Counted from the first letter of the stretch, positions 1 to 6,805 are shown. The stretch is DNA of 11,865 nt from Candidatus Woesearchaeota archaeon (GCA_018303575.1 JAGVXW010000037.1:1-11865); one strand, 5' to 3'. Program-made: numbers and translations. Notes: generated by a model not told the origin, from the letters alone.

Positions 1-24
1 CTTCTTCTTGAGCGCGATTTCCAT
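1..24 (-). CDS. 5' end of a divergent gene, cut by the window edge
   Basis: A minus-strand ATG (bases 24 to 22) opens a frame reading MEIALKKK to the window edge. The start is supported by a TATA-like box on the same strand whose centre lies about 26 bases upstream, the spacing expected for a leaderless archaeal transcript. Only eight codons are visible, so no function can be given. It could also be chance. Confidence 0.35.
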
Positions 25-46
25 AAGAATTTGACATTATTCTATT

Positions 47-56
47 ATTTATATAT
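47..56 (-). promoter_or_regulatory. Putative TATA box of the divergent leaderless gene
   Basis: On the minus strand this reads atatataaat. Its centre is about 26 bases from the ATG at base 24, so transcription would begin at or next to the start codon. The whole 25-91 stretch is very AT-rich, which lowers specificity. Confidence 0.4.
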
Positions 57-91
57 TTTTTGATATTTTGTAAAAAAATAGCTCTAAATAG

Positions 92-99
92 TTTTATAT
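92..99 (+). promoter_or_regulatory. Putative TATA box of the three-gene operon
   Basis: The plus strand reads ttttatat here. Archaeal spacing predicts a transcript start near base 121, giving a leader of about 30 bases. That leader contains the ggag at 141-144, seven bases before the ATG at 152. This is a leadered, Shine-Dalgarno type start, unlike the leaderless genes elsewhere in the window. Confidence 0.45.
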
Positions 100-140
100 G
101 AAATGCTTTACTTCTAAGTGGTAGTTAAAATTAACAAGAT

Positions 141-144
141 GGAG
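141..144 (+). promoter_or_regulatory. Ribosome binding site of the 263-aa gene
   Basis: The ggag lies in an A-rich leader with seven bases between it and the ATG at 152. It fixes this ATG as the start and shows that this organism also uses Shine-Dalgarno initiation. Confidence 0.5.
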
Positions 145-151
145 AAAAACA

Positions 152-943
152 ATGGCAATCGACGATGACCTGCATAAAATGACGGTTCCAGTCTATGGCG
201 ATCTTGTGTACACCAGCGAAGGAGGAACAGACTGGGGCTATTCTCTCCCACAAGCGGTAGAATTCGCAAAGAGAAGGGGCGCAGTGCTCCAGAGCGCACG
301 AGAGGCAGCAGCCCATACAATTGGGAATGCCAATGAGGAAGCTGCCAGAAATATTTCTTCCTTTCTGGACGGCAACCAGCTTACGCGGACCGTTGCCCTC
401 TACTTTTGGGATGATTGGAAACCCTTCGTGGCCTTCGATGACGATGTCAAAGGCATCATCGTAAAAATGGCCAAAGAGGGCGCCGAACAAGCAGCCAGGT
501 GCAAGATGGAAGCTAGGAAGAAATATGATTGTTCCCTTCTTTTTGCGCCTGAAGACGCTGATGTCGTGGCGTCGATTGCTAGGGCAAGAGAAAGCGGCCG
601 AGTAGTGTCCCTGGAAGGAACGGATGGCTATAATGGCTGGTATATGCTTCCCCTCCATGCTACCTTTAGGAAATCTCCATTCGGGAAAGATTCTCTTGTG
701 CAGGCAATGTTAGGCGATATTTCAGAAACCTATGCCCAAGCTCTCTATAGCCATGGCTTCAAAAGAGATGCAATGATTCATTTTCTTGGGCCTTGGAAAT
801 TTCAAGGCAATGTGGTGGACGCCCGGCCTGTTGTCTTGCAGGCATACAAGCCAAGCCTTGATGTCCACGCATCTCTCCTTGATTTCTCCAGTGCGAGCGG
901 TGTTGCGCGAGGCGTGTATAACCCAAGTGCATTCAAAAAATGA
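152..943 (+). CDS. Unrecognised 263-aa protein
   Basis: I do not recognise this protein family. The ATG has a ggag seven bases upstream and the frame is open for 263 codons. The protein appears soluble, with no signal peptide or membrane segment. Visible features are an alanine-rich helical stretch (about residues 34-70), an acidic aromatic patch (YFWDDW at 84-89 and FDDD at 95-98), a second charged Ala/Lys-rich helix (about 100-125), and a Gly/Tyr/Trp-rich segment (GTDGYNGWY, 156-164). The C-terminal 60 residues look more beta or loop-like. It opens a three-gene run: a 15-base gap separates it from a helix-turn-helix gene, followed almost directly by a PLP-fold gene. That placement suggests a shared role or shared regulation, but nothing in the sequence names the activity. 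A toxin or effector paired with the HTH protein is a guess only. Confidence 0.75.
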   Translation: MAIDDDLHKMTVPVYGDLVYTSEGGTDWGYSLPQAVEFAKRRGAVLQSAREAAAHTIGNANEEAARNISSFLDGNQLTRTVALYFWDDWKPFVAFDDDVKGIIVKMAKEGAEQAARCKMEARKKYDCSLLFAPEDADVVASIARARESGRVVSLEGTDGYNGWYMLPLHATFRKSPFGKDSLVQAMLGDISETYAQALYSHGFKRDAMIHFLGPWKFQGNVVDARPVVLQAYKPSLDVHASLLDFSSASGVARGVYNPSAFKK

Positions 944-958
944 AGACGGGGTATTGAA

Positions 959-1363
959 ATGCCAGACGCAAAAACTATTGGCTTGACGCTTGCCGAGCGA
1001 GCGACGATTAAACAAGTGATGGAAGATAAGAATATGACGTATCAAGCCTTAGCTGAGCCACTCGGGATGAATTGCAAGGTATTAAGCTTGGTATTGGATG
1101 GCAAGACTAATGCCAAATATACTCTTCTTGAACGATTATATGGAGCGTTTGGCGAAGATCCGCGTTTAAAATTTCTTAGGGATTTCTTAGAGGTGGCAGG
1201 TTCTAAAAATCCATCTGTCAATACAGCAAACTCATGGAATAAAGTATATGATACTTATGCGGCAAGGCTAAGAGCAGTATTTGATAATCAAACCATAGAG
1301 GGCAAAGCTGCCACACTCCAGGGTCTTGAAAGACTCATAGAAGAAAAGAAGATTGCGCAATAA
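959..1363 (+). CDS. Xre/Cro-type helix-turn-helix protein
   Basis: A 134-aa protein with an apparent Cro/CI-type DNA-binding fold at about residues 10-65. A helix (LAERATIKQVMEDKN) is followed by MTYQALAEPLGM, which reads as helix 2-turn. The recognition-helix position follows (NCKVLSLVLDGKT), then TLLERLYGAFG, typical of the closing helix of such domains. The C-terminal half (about 80-134) is helical and charged, and may serve in dimerisation or partner contact. The start ATG lies 15 bases after the preceding stop with a weak gggg about eight bases upstream. Its position inside the operon suggests autoregulation of this cluster, or an antitoxin-like role; both are inference. The HTH call rests on pattern alone. 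Confidence 0.7.
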   Translation: MPDAKTIGLTLAERATIKQVMEDKNMTYQALAEPLGMNCKVLSLVLDGKTNAKYTLLERLYGAFGEDPRLKFLRDFLEVAGSKNPSVNTANSWNKVYDTYAARLRAVFDNQTIEGKAATLQGLERLIEEKKIAQ

Positions 1364-1364
1364 A

Positions 1365-2600
1365 ATGTCGAGTCTAGCAACCTACACCGAAACCATGATC
1401 ATGCACCCTTCAATCCCCACCCGAGTAATCAGGACAGTCGGCACGCCCTCCTTCATCTACTCAGAGGAAACGATTGTCAGGAATGTCTCAAAGATAAGAG
1501 AGGCCGCAGAAAGACACGGCCTGGCCGATCGCGTGCATTTGAGCGTTCCATACTTTGTGAACTCCAATCCACATCTCTTCAAGATTTTAGAAGGCCTGGG
1601 AGCAGGGGCAACCATCCAAAATGTGGAGGAAAACGAGCAGCTAGAGGAATTCGGGCTGAACATCCCAAGAATCGTTTCTCCCACACACCTTTCTGATAAA
1701 GACCTGGATTATTTTCTGGCGAGAGGAATTCCAATCAATTTGGCCACACTTAGCAATTTAGAAAGGGCAGTAGAGTTGAATCTTAATGGCCTGAGGTTAC
1801 GCATCGACATCTTTCCAGACCAAGACCAGAGGCACGGAATAAAACTTCTGGATTTCCCGAGAGTCAAGGAGCTGCTTGGGAACAGAAAATTAAAAGGAAT
1901 CCATGTCTATCCAGGAACCAGCAGCGACTTGGAAGCCTGCTTGAGATTTCAGAAGAGAGCCCTAGGACTGCTAAAAGAGTTTCCAAGTATAACAGAACTC
2001 AACCTCGGCGGCGGATTCTCATTCGATTACCAAGAAAAAGACAATGAAAAACAGCATTTTGACTGGGTCGCTTATTTTGGGAGACTCAAAGAAAGAATCG
2101 CGTCATTTAAAATGAAAGAAGATGTCAACTTTGTGTTGGAACCCGGCAGGGACATCTTGGCAGATTCGGGTGTTCTCGTGCTCAGGGTCACCGGCATGGA
2201 AAAACCGTCAGGAAAGAATTATCATGAAGTGTATACCGATGGTTCGTATGTCCTCATGCCCTCTGCCATGCTCAAAGGAAGGCAGCACCAAGTAGCGTTT
2301 TTTGATGCAGACGGCTATGAACTGAGAGAAGAGGACCAGGACGGATTGCCCGCCAAGCTAAATGGGAATACAACGCTCTCCAGCGATCGAATCCTCCCGG
2401 GCATTGTTTATATCCCGCCAACAATAAAAACAGGAGATTATGTGATAATACGAGACGTTGGCTCGTATGGAGCAACGCAACACTTGGAATTCTTGAACAA
2501 GGCGCCCGCAATAGAGATGCTCGCTAAAACAGGCAATTCCATGGAAGTGATCTCAAGAAGAGGCAGCCTCACCGATAAGACCAGGAACATTCCGAAGTAG
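1365..2600 (+). CDS. Fold-type III PLP decarboxylase homologue lacking the catalytic lysine
   Basis: A 411-aa homologue of the ornithine/diaminopimelate decarboxylase family (alanine-racemase-like barrel plus C-terminal beta domain). It has family length and architecture: N-terminal GTPSFIYSEETI (26-37), LNLGGGF (212-218) and EPGR (259-262), the PLP-phosphate sites. The C-terminal domain has TDGSYVLMPSAM and DVGSYGA (364-370), the position of the family's active-site tyrosine. Three catalytic positions differ. The PLP lysine of YAxKAN is Phe64 in PYFVNSNP. The ring-stacking histidine of HxHIGS is Tyr182. The catalytic cysteine of the C-S/D motif is Thr337 in GNTTLSSD. It therefore cannot form the usual Schiff base and is probably a pseudoenzyme, a regulator, or an enzyme with changed chemistry. 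The ATG at 1365, one base after the preceding stop, is preferred over an in-frame TTG at 1353, which would overlap the HTH gene by 11 bases. Confidence 0.8.
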   Translation: MSSLATYTETMIMHPSIPTRVIRTVGTPSFIYSEETIVRNVSKIREAAERHGLADRVHLSVPYFVNSNPHLFKILEGLGAGATIQNVEENEQLEEFGLNIPRIVSPTHLSDKDLDYFLARGIPINLATLSNLERAVELNLNGLRLRIDIFPDQDQRHGIKLLDFPRVKELLGNRKLKGIHVYPGTSSDLEACLRFQKRALGLLKEFPSITELNLGGGFSFDYQEKDNEKQHFDWVAYFGRLKERIASFKMKEDVNFVLEPGRDILADSGVLVLRVTGMEKPSGKNYHEVYTDGSYVLMPSAMLKGRQHQVAFFDADGYELREEDQDGLPAKLNGNTTLSSDRILPGIVYIPPTIKTGDYVIIRDVGSYGATQHLEFLNKAPAIEMLAKTGNSMEVISRRGSLTDKTRNIPK

Positions 2601-2610
2601 GGCAACAACC

Positions 2611-2618
2611 TATATAAA
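2611..2618 (+). promoter_or_regulatory. TATA box, leaderless promoter
   Basis: The sequence tatataaa is centred about 26 bases before the ATG at 2641, so the transcript should start at the start codon. It sits in the 40-base gap after the PLP-fold gene and starts a separate transcription unit for the winged-helix, FEN1 and Trm5 genes. No Shine-Dalgarno sequence precedes the ATG, which agrees with leaderless translation. Confidence 0.65.
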
Positions 2619-2640
2619 ACCCCATCCTCTCGTCATTTGT

Positions 2641-3585
2641 ATGGACGCGCGCGCCACAATCAGGGCTTTCCTCGAGATAAGAGGCCCCTCTCTTCCGTAT
2701 GCTGTCGGCAAGGAGATCGGTGTCAACGTCACCTTCGCCTCCGCGTATCTCGCTGAGATGTCGGACAGGGGCATGGTGAGAATCTCGAATCTCAAGGTCG
2801 GCGGCGGCTCCCCGCTCTATTATCTCCCGGGCCAGGAATCCCAGCTCCAGAATTTCGCCCAGAATCTCGGGGAAAAGCAGAAGAAAGCCTTTGACATGCT
2901 GAAGGAGAAGCAGGTGCTGAGAGATCGCTCCCTTGAGCCCGTCATCCGCGCCGCCATGCGCGACATCAAGGACTTCGCCGTGCCCTGCGAAGTCAAGCAT
3001 GAAAGCGCCTCAGAGATTGTCTGGAAATGGTATCTCCTGCCAGACGCTGACGCGAAGAAGCGCACTGCTGAATTGCTCGGCATAGAAAAGAAGAAGCCAG
3101 CGAGCGCAGCGCCAGCGGAAGTGAAGCGGTCATCTGAAGCTCCTAAATCTCAAGAAAGGCCGCTTCCGCAGCAAGAATCACAGCAAAAGCTGCAGCCAGG
3201 CCAGGAAGCGAAAATCCTGCGGCCGAGTGAACCTCCTCAAGTTCAAGTGGAAGCAAAGCCGGAATCAAGGCATCACGCCTCAGAATTATATCAACAAGTC
3301 CTCCAGTTCTTCCAGGACAAGGGCATCCGCATCTTGGAGGAGAATGTCCTGAGGAAGACCGAGATGGATTTCATCGTCGATGTGCCAAGCCCAGCGGGCA
3401 ATCTTAGATATTTCGTCAAGGCCAAGAGCAAGAAAACTATAGGCGATGGAGATCTAAGCTCCCTCTTCTTCCAGTCGCAGTCCAAGCGCCTTCCAGCGCT
3501 TTTATTGGCGAAAGGGGAGCTCACCCGGAAGGCGCAGGAGATGCTCTCCCTCGAATTCAGGGGCATGAAGGTGGTGAGGCTCTAG
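2641..3585 (+). CDS. Winged-helix protein with disordered linker and nuclease-fold-like C-terminal domain
   Basis: A 314-aa protein in three parts. Residues 1-65 look like a winged-helix DNA-binding domain: helix, turn, recognition helix (FASAYLAEMSDRGMV), then a wing ending GGGSPLYYLPGQE. Residues 66-145 are a helical, lysine-rich domain. Residues 150-210 are a Pro/Gln/Glu-rich linker, probably disordered. Residues 212-314 resemble a restriction-endonuclease-like fold: D243 in EMDFIVDV, then YFVKAKSKK (257-265), and a helix with FFQSQSK (276-282). In an active PD-(D/E)xK site an acidic residue should stand where K260 is, so this copy may bind DNA without cutting. The start is fixed by the leaderless promoter. 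Its stop overlaps the FEN1 start by one base (tagtg), implying coupling and a possible DNA replication or repair role. I do not recognise a named family; the nuclease-fold call is tentative. Confidence 0.75.
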   Translation: MDARATIRAFLEIRGPSLPYAVGKEIGVNVTFASAYLAEMSDRGMVRISNLKVGGGSPLYYLPGQESQLQNFAQNLGEKQKKAFDMLKEKQVLRDRSLEPVIRAAMRDIKDFAVPCEVKHESASEIVWKWYLLPDADAKKRTAELLGIEKKKPASAAPAEVKRSSEAPKSQERPLPQQESQQKLQPGQEAKILRPSEPPQVQVEAKPESRHHASELYQQVLQFFQDKGIRILEENVLRKTEMDFIVDVPSPAGNLRYFVKAKSKKTIGDGDLSSLFFQSQSKRLPALLLAKGELTRKAQEMLSLEFRGMKVVRL

Positions 3586-4685
3586 TGGGCGTCAACATCA
3601 CCGACCTTCTCATAAGGAAGGAAATCTCCCTCGACGCATTGAACGGAAAAGTCATCGCCGCGGACGCCCACCTCTTCCTCTACCAGTTTCTCACTACAAT
3701 CCGCCAGCCCGATGGCACCCCGCTGATGGACTCGAAAGGCAACATCACCTCGCATCTCTCAGGCATTTTTTTCCGCAGCCTGCGCCTCATGGAGAAAGGC
3801 ATCAAATTAGCGTATGTCTTCGACGGCAAGCCGCCGGCTCTAAAGGCGGAAGAGCGGGAAAGAAGGAAACAATTGAAGGAAGAAGCCAAGATCAAGTATG
3901 AGGAGGCGGCCGCCACCCATGATCTCGCCGCCATGAAGAAGTATGCAGGCCGCACCGCCCATCTCACAAAAGAAATGATAGAAGAGTCCAAAAGACTCAT
4001 CAAAGCGTTAGGTCTCCCCGTGATTGAAGCGCCCTCAGAAGGCGAGGCCCAGGCAGCGCAATTGGTGAAGGAAGGCGCTTATGCGGTCGCGTCCCAGGAC
4101 GCCGACTCCTTGCTCTTCGGCGCCCCGAAGCTCATCCGCAACCTCTCCATCGCTGGCAGGAAAAAGAAGGCAAGCAAGCTCGCCTTTGAGGCCGTCGAGC
4201 CCGAGCTCATCGATTTGCAGGAAACACTCTCTGCGCTCGGGATCTCCCAGAATCAGATGATTGCCCTGGGCCTGCTCGTCGGCACGGATTTCAACCAGGG
4301 CGGGGTCAAAGGCATCGGCCCCAAAACAGCTCTAAAGCTCGTGAAGCAGCACGGAGAGAACTTCGACTCCCTTTTCGCCGAAGCCGGCTGGGCCTTCGAG
4401 CACGGATGGAAGGAGATTTTCTCCCTCTTCAAGGAAATGCCGGTGGAAAAAGGGTTGAGGCTTTCTTGGTCTCAAATAAACAGCGAAAAAATCAAAGAGA
4501 TCCTCGTGGCCGAGCACCAGTTCTCCGAAGAGCGCGTCTCTTCCGCCCTTGAGAAGCTGGAAGAGCAGAAAACCAAAGGCGCGCAGAAAGGCCTCGGAAG
4601 CTTTGAAGGGCATTCTGACAAAAGCAGAGCGAGCCAAACTTCCCAAAAGCTTCGACATCGTCGGCGATATCCTCATCTTCGCTGA
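3585..4685 (+). CDS. fen: Flap endonuclease 1 (FEN1), C-terminus runs past its expected end
   Basis: A structure-specific 5' nuclease that removes 5' flaps in Okazaki-fragment maturation and repair, working with PCNA. The start is GTG, giving the diagnostic N-terminus MGVNITDLL; the N-terminal glycine is part of the active site. Metal ligands are present: D27, D80 (FDGKPP), E152 and E154 (PSEGEAQAA), D172 and D174 (QDADSLLF), and D235 (GTDFNQGG). The helix-hairpin-helix VKGIGPKTALKL (241-252) follows. The arginine/lysine-rich cap region lies at about 88-130. The family normally ends at a PCNA-interacting peptide, visible here as QKGLGSF (334-340), giving a 340-aa protein. Instead the frame continues 26 residues, rich in basic and polar residues, over the start of the Trm5 gene. 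One additional T near base 4604 would place TGA directly after Phe340. The identification is secure; the extended end is doubtful. Confidence 0.95.
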   Translation: MGVNITDLLIRKEISLDALNGKVIAADAHLFLYQFLTTIRQPDGTPLMDSKGNITSHLSGIFFRSLRLMEKGIKLAYVFDGKPPALKAEERERRKQLKEEAKIKYEEAAATHDLAAMKKYAGRTAHLTKEMIEESKRLIKALGLPVIEAPSEGEAQAAQLVKEGAYAVASQDADSLLFGAPKLIRNLSIAGRKKKASKLAFEAVEPELIDLQETLSALGISQNQMIALGLLVGTDFNQGGVKGIGPKTALKLVKQHGENFDSLFAEAGWAFEHGWKEIFSLFKEMPVEKGLRLSWSQINSEKIKEILVAEHQFSEERVSSALEKLEEQKTKGAQKGLGSFEGHSDKSRASQTSQKLRHRRRYPHLR

Positions 4686-5329
4686 TTTTCCCCCCGAACT
4701 CGCGCCTAAGTCAGCGCAAATCGCATCTGCTATCCTGAAAACCTTCCCCAATATCAAGGTCGTCTGCAGGAAAACAAAGAAGTATAGCGGCGAATTCCGC
4801 ACTCCAACGCTGCGCATTCTCGGCGGAAAGAGGAGGAAGGAGACGATCCACAAAGAAAATGGTGTCAGGCTCAAGCTCCACGTGGAAAAGGTGTATTTCT
4901 CCCCCAGGTTATCGACAGAGTCTCGCGAAGAACACGAAAGCAAGGCAAATCACTGGGGTGGAAATCAACCCGATAGCTCACAAATACACCCTGGAGAACA
5001 TCGAGTTGAACAAGGCGACGAACGTAAAGCTCTATCACGGCGACGTGCGCCTTGTTCTCCCCACAATAAAAGATACATTCGACCGCGTGCTGATGCCGCT
5101 CCCCAAGACAGGAAGCAAGTTTCTTGATGTTGCGATTCCAAAAGTTAAAAAAGGCGGCACCCTCCATTTCTATGACTTCCTCCAAGAAGATGAATTTCAC
5201 CTTGCTTCAGAAAAGATCCTTTCCACATGCAAAAAGCTTGGGAGAGTCACAGATATTCTCAGAACAGTGAAGTGCGGCCAGTACGGCCCTGGCAAGTTCA
5301 GGGTGTGCGTCGACGTTAAAATAAAGTAG
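4603..5329 (+). pseudogene. trm5: Trm5-like tRNA (guanine37-N1) methyltransferase, with internal deletion and frameshift
   Basis: Homologue of the archaeal Trm5/Tyw2 family, which modifies G37 next to the anticodon using SAM. The first frame (from a TTG at 4603; no ATG is available) carries KSFDIVGDILIF, RKTKKYSGEFRTPTL, ETIHKENG and VYFSPRLSTE, all expected up to base 4920. The next frame (from about 4922) resumes with AKNTKARQITGVEINP, ENIELNK, GDVR, DRVLMPLPK (catalytic NPPY-like position) and KGGTLHFYDF. Between the two, the segment that should hold SAM motif I (DMFAGVGPF-like) is missing, about 26 residues. Because the frame also changes, the lost length is not a multiple of three. The result cannot make a working enzyme unless the defect is an assembly error. 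The N-terminal D1 domain is absent, as in short family members. The gene overlaps the FEN1 tail; the ancestral junction may have been a TTGA stop-start overlap. Confidence 0.8.
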
Positions 5330-5393
5330 TGCGCTCAGCAGTTACTTCCGTATGGCATGGAGCCAAGGGTGTTCTAACTTCATCATCGCGCGT

Positions 5394-5408
5394 AAAGAAA
5401 GAAATAAG
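5394..5408 (-). terminator. Possible T-rich terminator of the PAN unit
   Basis: Read on the minus strand this is cttatttctttcttt, nine bases after the stop of the small membrane protein. Archaeal termination commonly uses T-rich stretches without a hairpin. The 87-base gap 5330-5416, between convergent genes, shows nothing else; I see no clear terminator for the plus-strand genes. Confidence 0.35.
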
Positions 5409-5416
5409 CACAGGAT

Positions 5417-5650
5417 TTAAACTTTTCTCCGCTTTACCAGCTGGAACAGCACAGCGACGATATACACACATTGGAGAATAATGAAGATAGGGTCTTCTAT
5501 GAAAATGCTATATGCAAGGAGGCAAACTCCCCCTAATAAGAAAAACCAGTCTTGCCTCTTCTTGTAAATGACTCCTGCAGTAATGAGAAGAATGCCAAGA
5601 ATACCAAGCACACGAAATAAGAAGCAACCAATACAAATAGGTTCTGTCAT
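5417..5650 (-). CDS. Small three-helix membrane protein coupled to PAN
   Basis: A 77-aa hydrophobic protein beginning MTEPICIGCFLF. Three likely membrane helices lie at about residues 8-28, 34-50 and 54-71, with basic loops (YKKRQDW at 29-35, KRRKV at the end). These suggest a cytoplasmic C-terminus and first loop. It has no recognisable catalytic motif, and I do not recognise the family. A CxxC-like pair (C6, C9) sits before the first helix. Its ATG overlaps the PAN stop in an ATGA, so it is probably translated by ribosomes finishing PAN. A longer reading of the frame back into PAN is not favoured. A link to proteolysis at the membrane is possible but unproven. Confidence 0.7.
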   Translation of the reverse strand: MTEPICIGCFLFRVLGILGILLITAGVIYKKRQDWFFLLGGVCLLAYSIFIEDPIFIILQCVYIVAVLFQLVKRRKV

Positions 5651-6783
5651 CCGAACATGTTCATGTAGCTTTCTTTCTTCTCCTCTTCCTTCTTCACCTT
5701 GATGATGGCCTTGAGGAAGTCGGCCATGCACACGCGTGTCCTGTCCTGCCGGATCGCGAAATAACCCGCCTCAGTGCACACCGCCCTGACTTCCGCGCCG
5801 GAGAAGCTGTCCATCTTGCCCATGAGAATGTCGATGTCCACATCCTTCCTGAGTGACATGGCCTTGGTGTGGATACCGAAAATCTCCTGCCTTCCCTTCC
5901 TACTTGGATTTGGCACTTCAATGAGCCGATCCAGCCTGCCCGGCCTCAGAATCGCGGGATCAAGGATCTCCTTCCGGTTGGTTGCGCCAATGATCTTGAC
6001 ATTGTCTAAAGATTTGAAGCCATCAATCTCCGCCAGCAGTTGCATGAATGTCCTGTTCGCTTCCCTTTCCCCAGATGTCCCAACTTCTAGTCTCGTAGCA
6101 GCCAAGCTATCTAGCTCATCAATGAACACGATGCTCGGCGCCTTGTTGCGTGCGAGCTCGAAGATCTCCTTCACCAGCTTCGCCCCTTCTCCGATGAACT
6201 TCTGCACCAGCTCAGAGCCGACAACCTCGATGAACGTGCTGTCCGTGGAAGCCGCCACAGCCTTCGCAAGCAAAGTCTTTCCTGTTCCCGGAGGCCCGTA
6301 GAGCAGAATCCCTTTTGGCGGCGTGATGCCGACTTTCCTGAACAGCTCCGGCTTTTTCAGCGGCAGCTCGATGACTTCGCGGATCTCGTTCTCCTGCTCC
6401 TGCAGCCCGCCAATCATCTCCCACGGAACTTTTGGCTTCTCCATGATGACAAATTTCTCGACATTGAACCGTTTCGAAGTATCGATTTTCTTCAGGATAT
6501 TCAGATTCTTCTGGTCGCACAGCACGCTGTCCCCGGCGGAGAGCTTCAGCTCTGCGTTGGACGTGACAAAGAACTGGTTGCCGTTGGGGATCCGGATCAC
6601 AGCCCTCTCCCCGAGCACCTCGTTCACCTCGCAAACCATTAAAGGCGGCTGCTGCAACCGGTCAAGCTCCTCCTTGAGCTTGTTCACAGTCTCCTTGAGG
6701 ACCCTATTTTCTTCCTCCATCACATGGGAAGCCGACGTGTAGCTGTAGAGCACAGAATCGATGATGTTGTCTTTCGTCGTCAT
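5647..6783 (-). CDS. pan: Proteasome-activating nucleotidase (PAN), AAA+ ATPase
   Basis: The cytosolic hexameric ATPase that unfolds proteins and passes them into the 20S proteasome, the archaeal counterpart of the 19S Rpt ring. Its 378 aa are in family order. An N-terminal coiled coil (about 20-45) is followed by an OB domain (about 48-100). The AAA+ module has Walker A GPPGTGKT (163-170), pore loop KFIGEG (195-200), Walker B IVFIDELD (218-225), sensor 1 ATNR (267-270) and arginine fingers in RPGRLDR (280-286). The C-terminal helical lid includes FSGAEVRAVCTEAG. The protein ends in Met-Phe-Gly; PAN and several Rpt subunits usually end in the HbYX motif (hydrophobic-Tyr-any), so here Phe replaces Tyr. 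The ATG is supported by a leaderless-spaced TATA box. The gene lies next to three peptidase genes and overlaps a small membrane protein gene by four bases. Confidence 0.95.
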   Translation of the reverse strand: MTTKDNIIDSVLYSYTSASHVMEEENRVLKETVNKLKEELDRLQQPPLMVCEVNEVLGERAVIRIPNGNQFFVTSNAELKLSAGDSVLCDQKNLNILKKIDTSKRFNVEKFVIMEKPKVPWEMIGGLQEQENEIREVIELPLKKPELFRKVGITPPKGILLYGPPGTGKTLLAKAVAASTDSTFIEVVGSELVQKFIGEGAKLVKEIFELARNKAPSIVFIDELDSLAATRLEVGTSGEREANRTFMQLLAEIDGFKSLDNVKIIGATNRKEILDPAILRPGRLDRLIEVPNPSRKGRQEIFGIHTKAMSLRKDVDIDILMGKMDSFSGAEVRAVCTEAGYFAIRQDRTRVCMADFLKAIIKVKKEEEKKESYMNMFG

Positions 6784-6805
6784 GGCAGGAATGAATCCAA
6801 AACCC

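Noticed and set aside
131..658. Minus-strand open frame of 175 codons opposite the 263-aa gene
   Set aside because: It lies almost entirely inside a plus-strand gene with a good promoter and ribosome site, its composition is Cys/His/Phe-rich without family pattern, and it would block the divergent promoter region.
1353..1364. TTG at 1353 as start of the PLP-fold gene
   Set aside because: The ATG at 1365 gives a normal N-terminus directly after the preceding stop; the TTG would add only four residues and overlap the HTH gene.
4910..4930. Programmed ribosomal frameshift in Trm5
   Set aside because: A frameshift alone cannot restore the missing SAM motif I; about 26 codons are absent, and no slippery sequence or following structure is evident.
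4332..4943. Minus-strand open frame of 203 codons opposite FEN1 and Trm5
   Set aside because: The plus strand here has clear FEN1 and Trm5 motifs; the minus frame has none.
4603..5329. Intron or intein disrupting Trm5
   Set aside because: The gene is shorter than expected, with no inserted sequence between the two frames.
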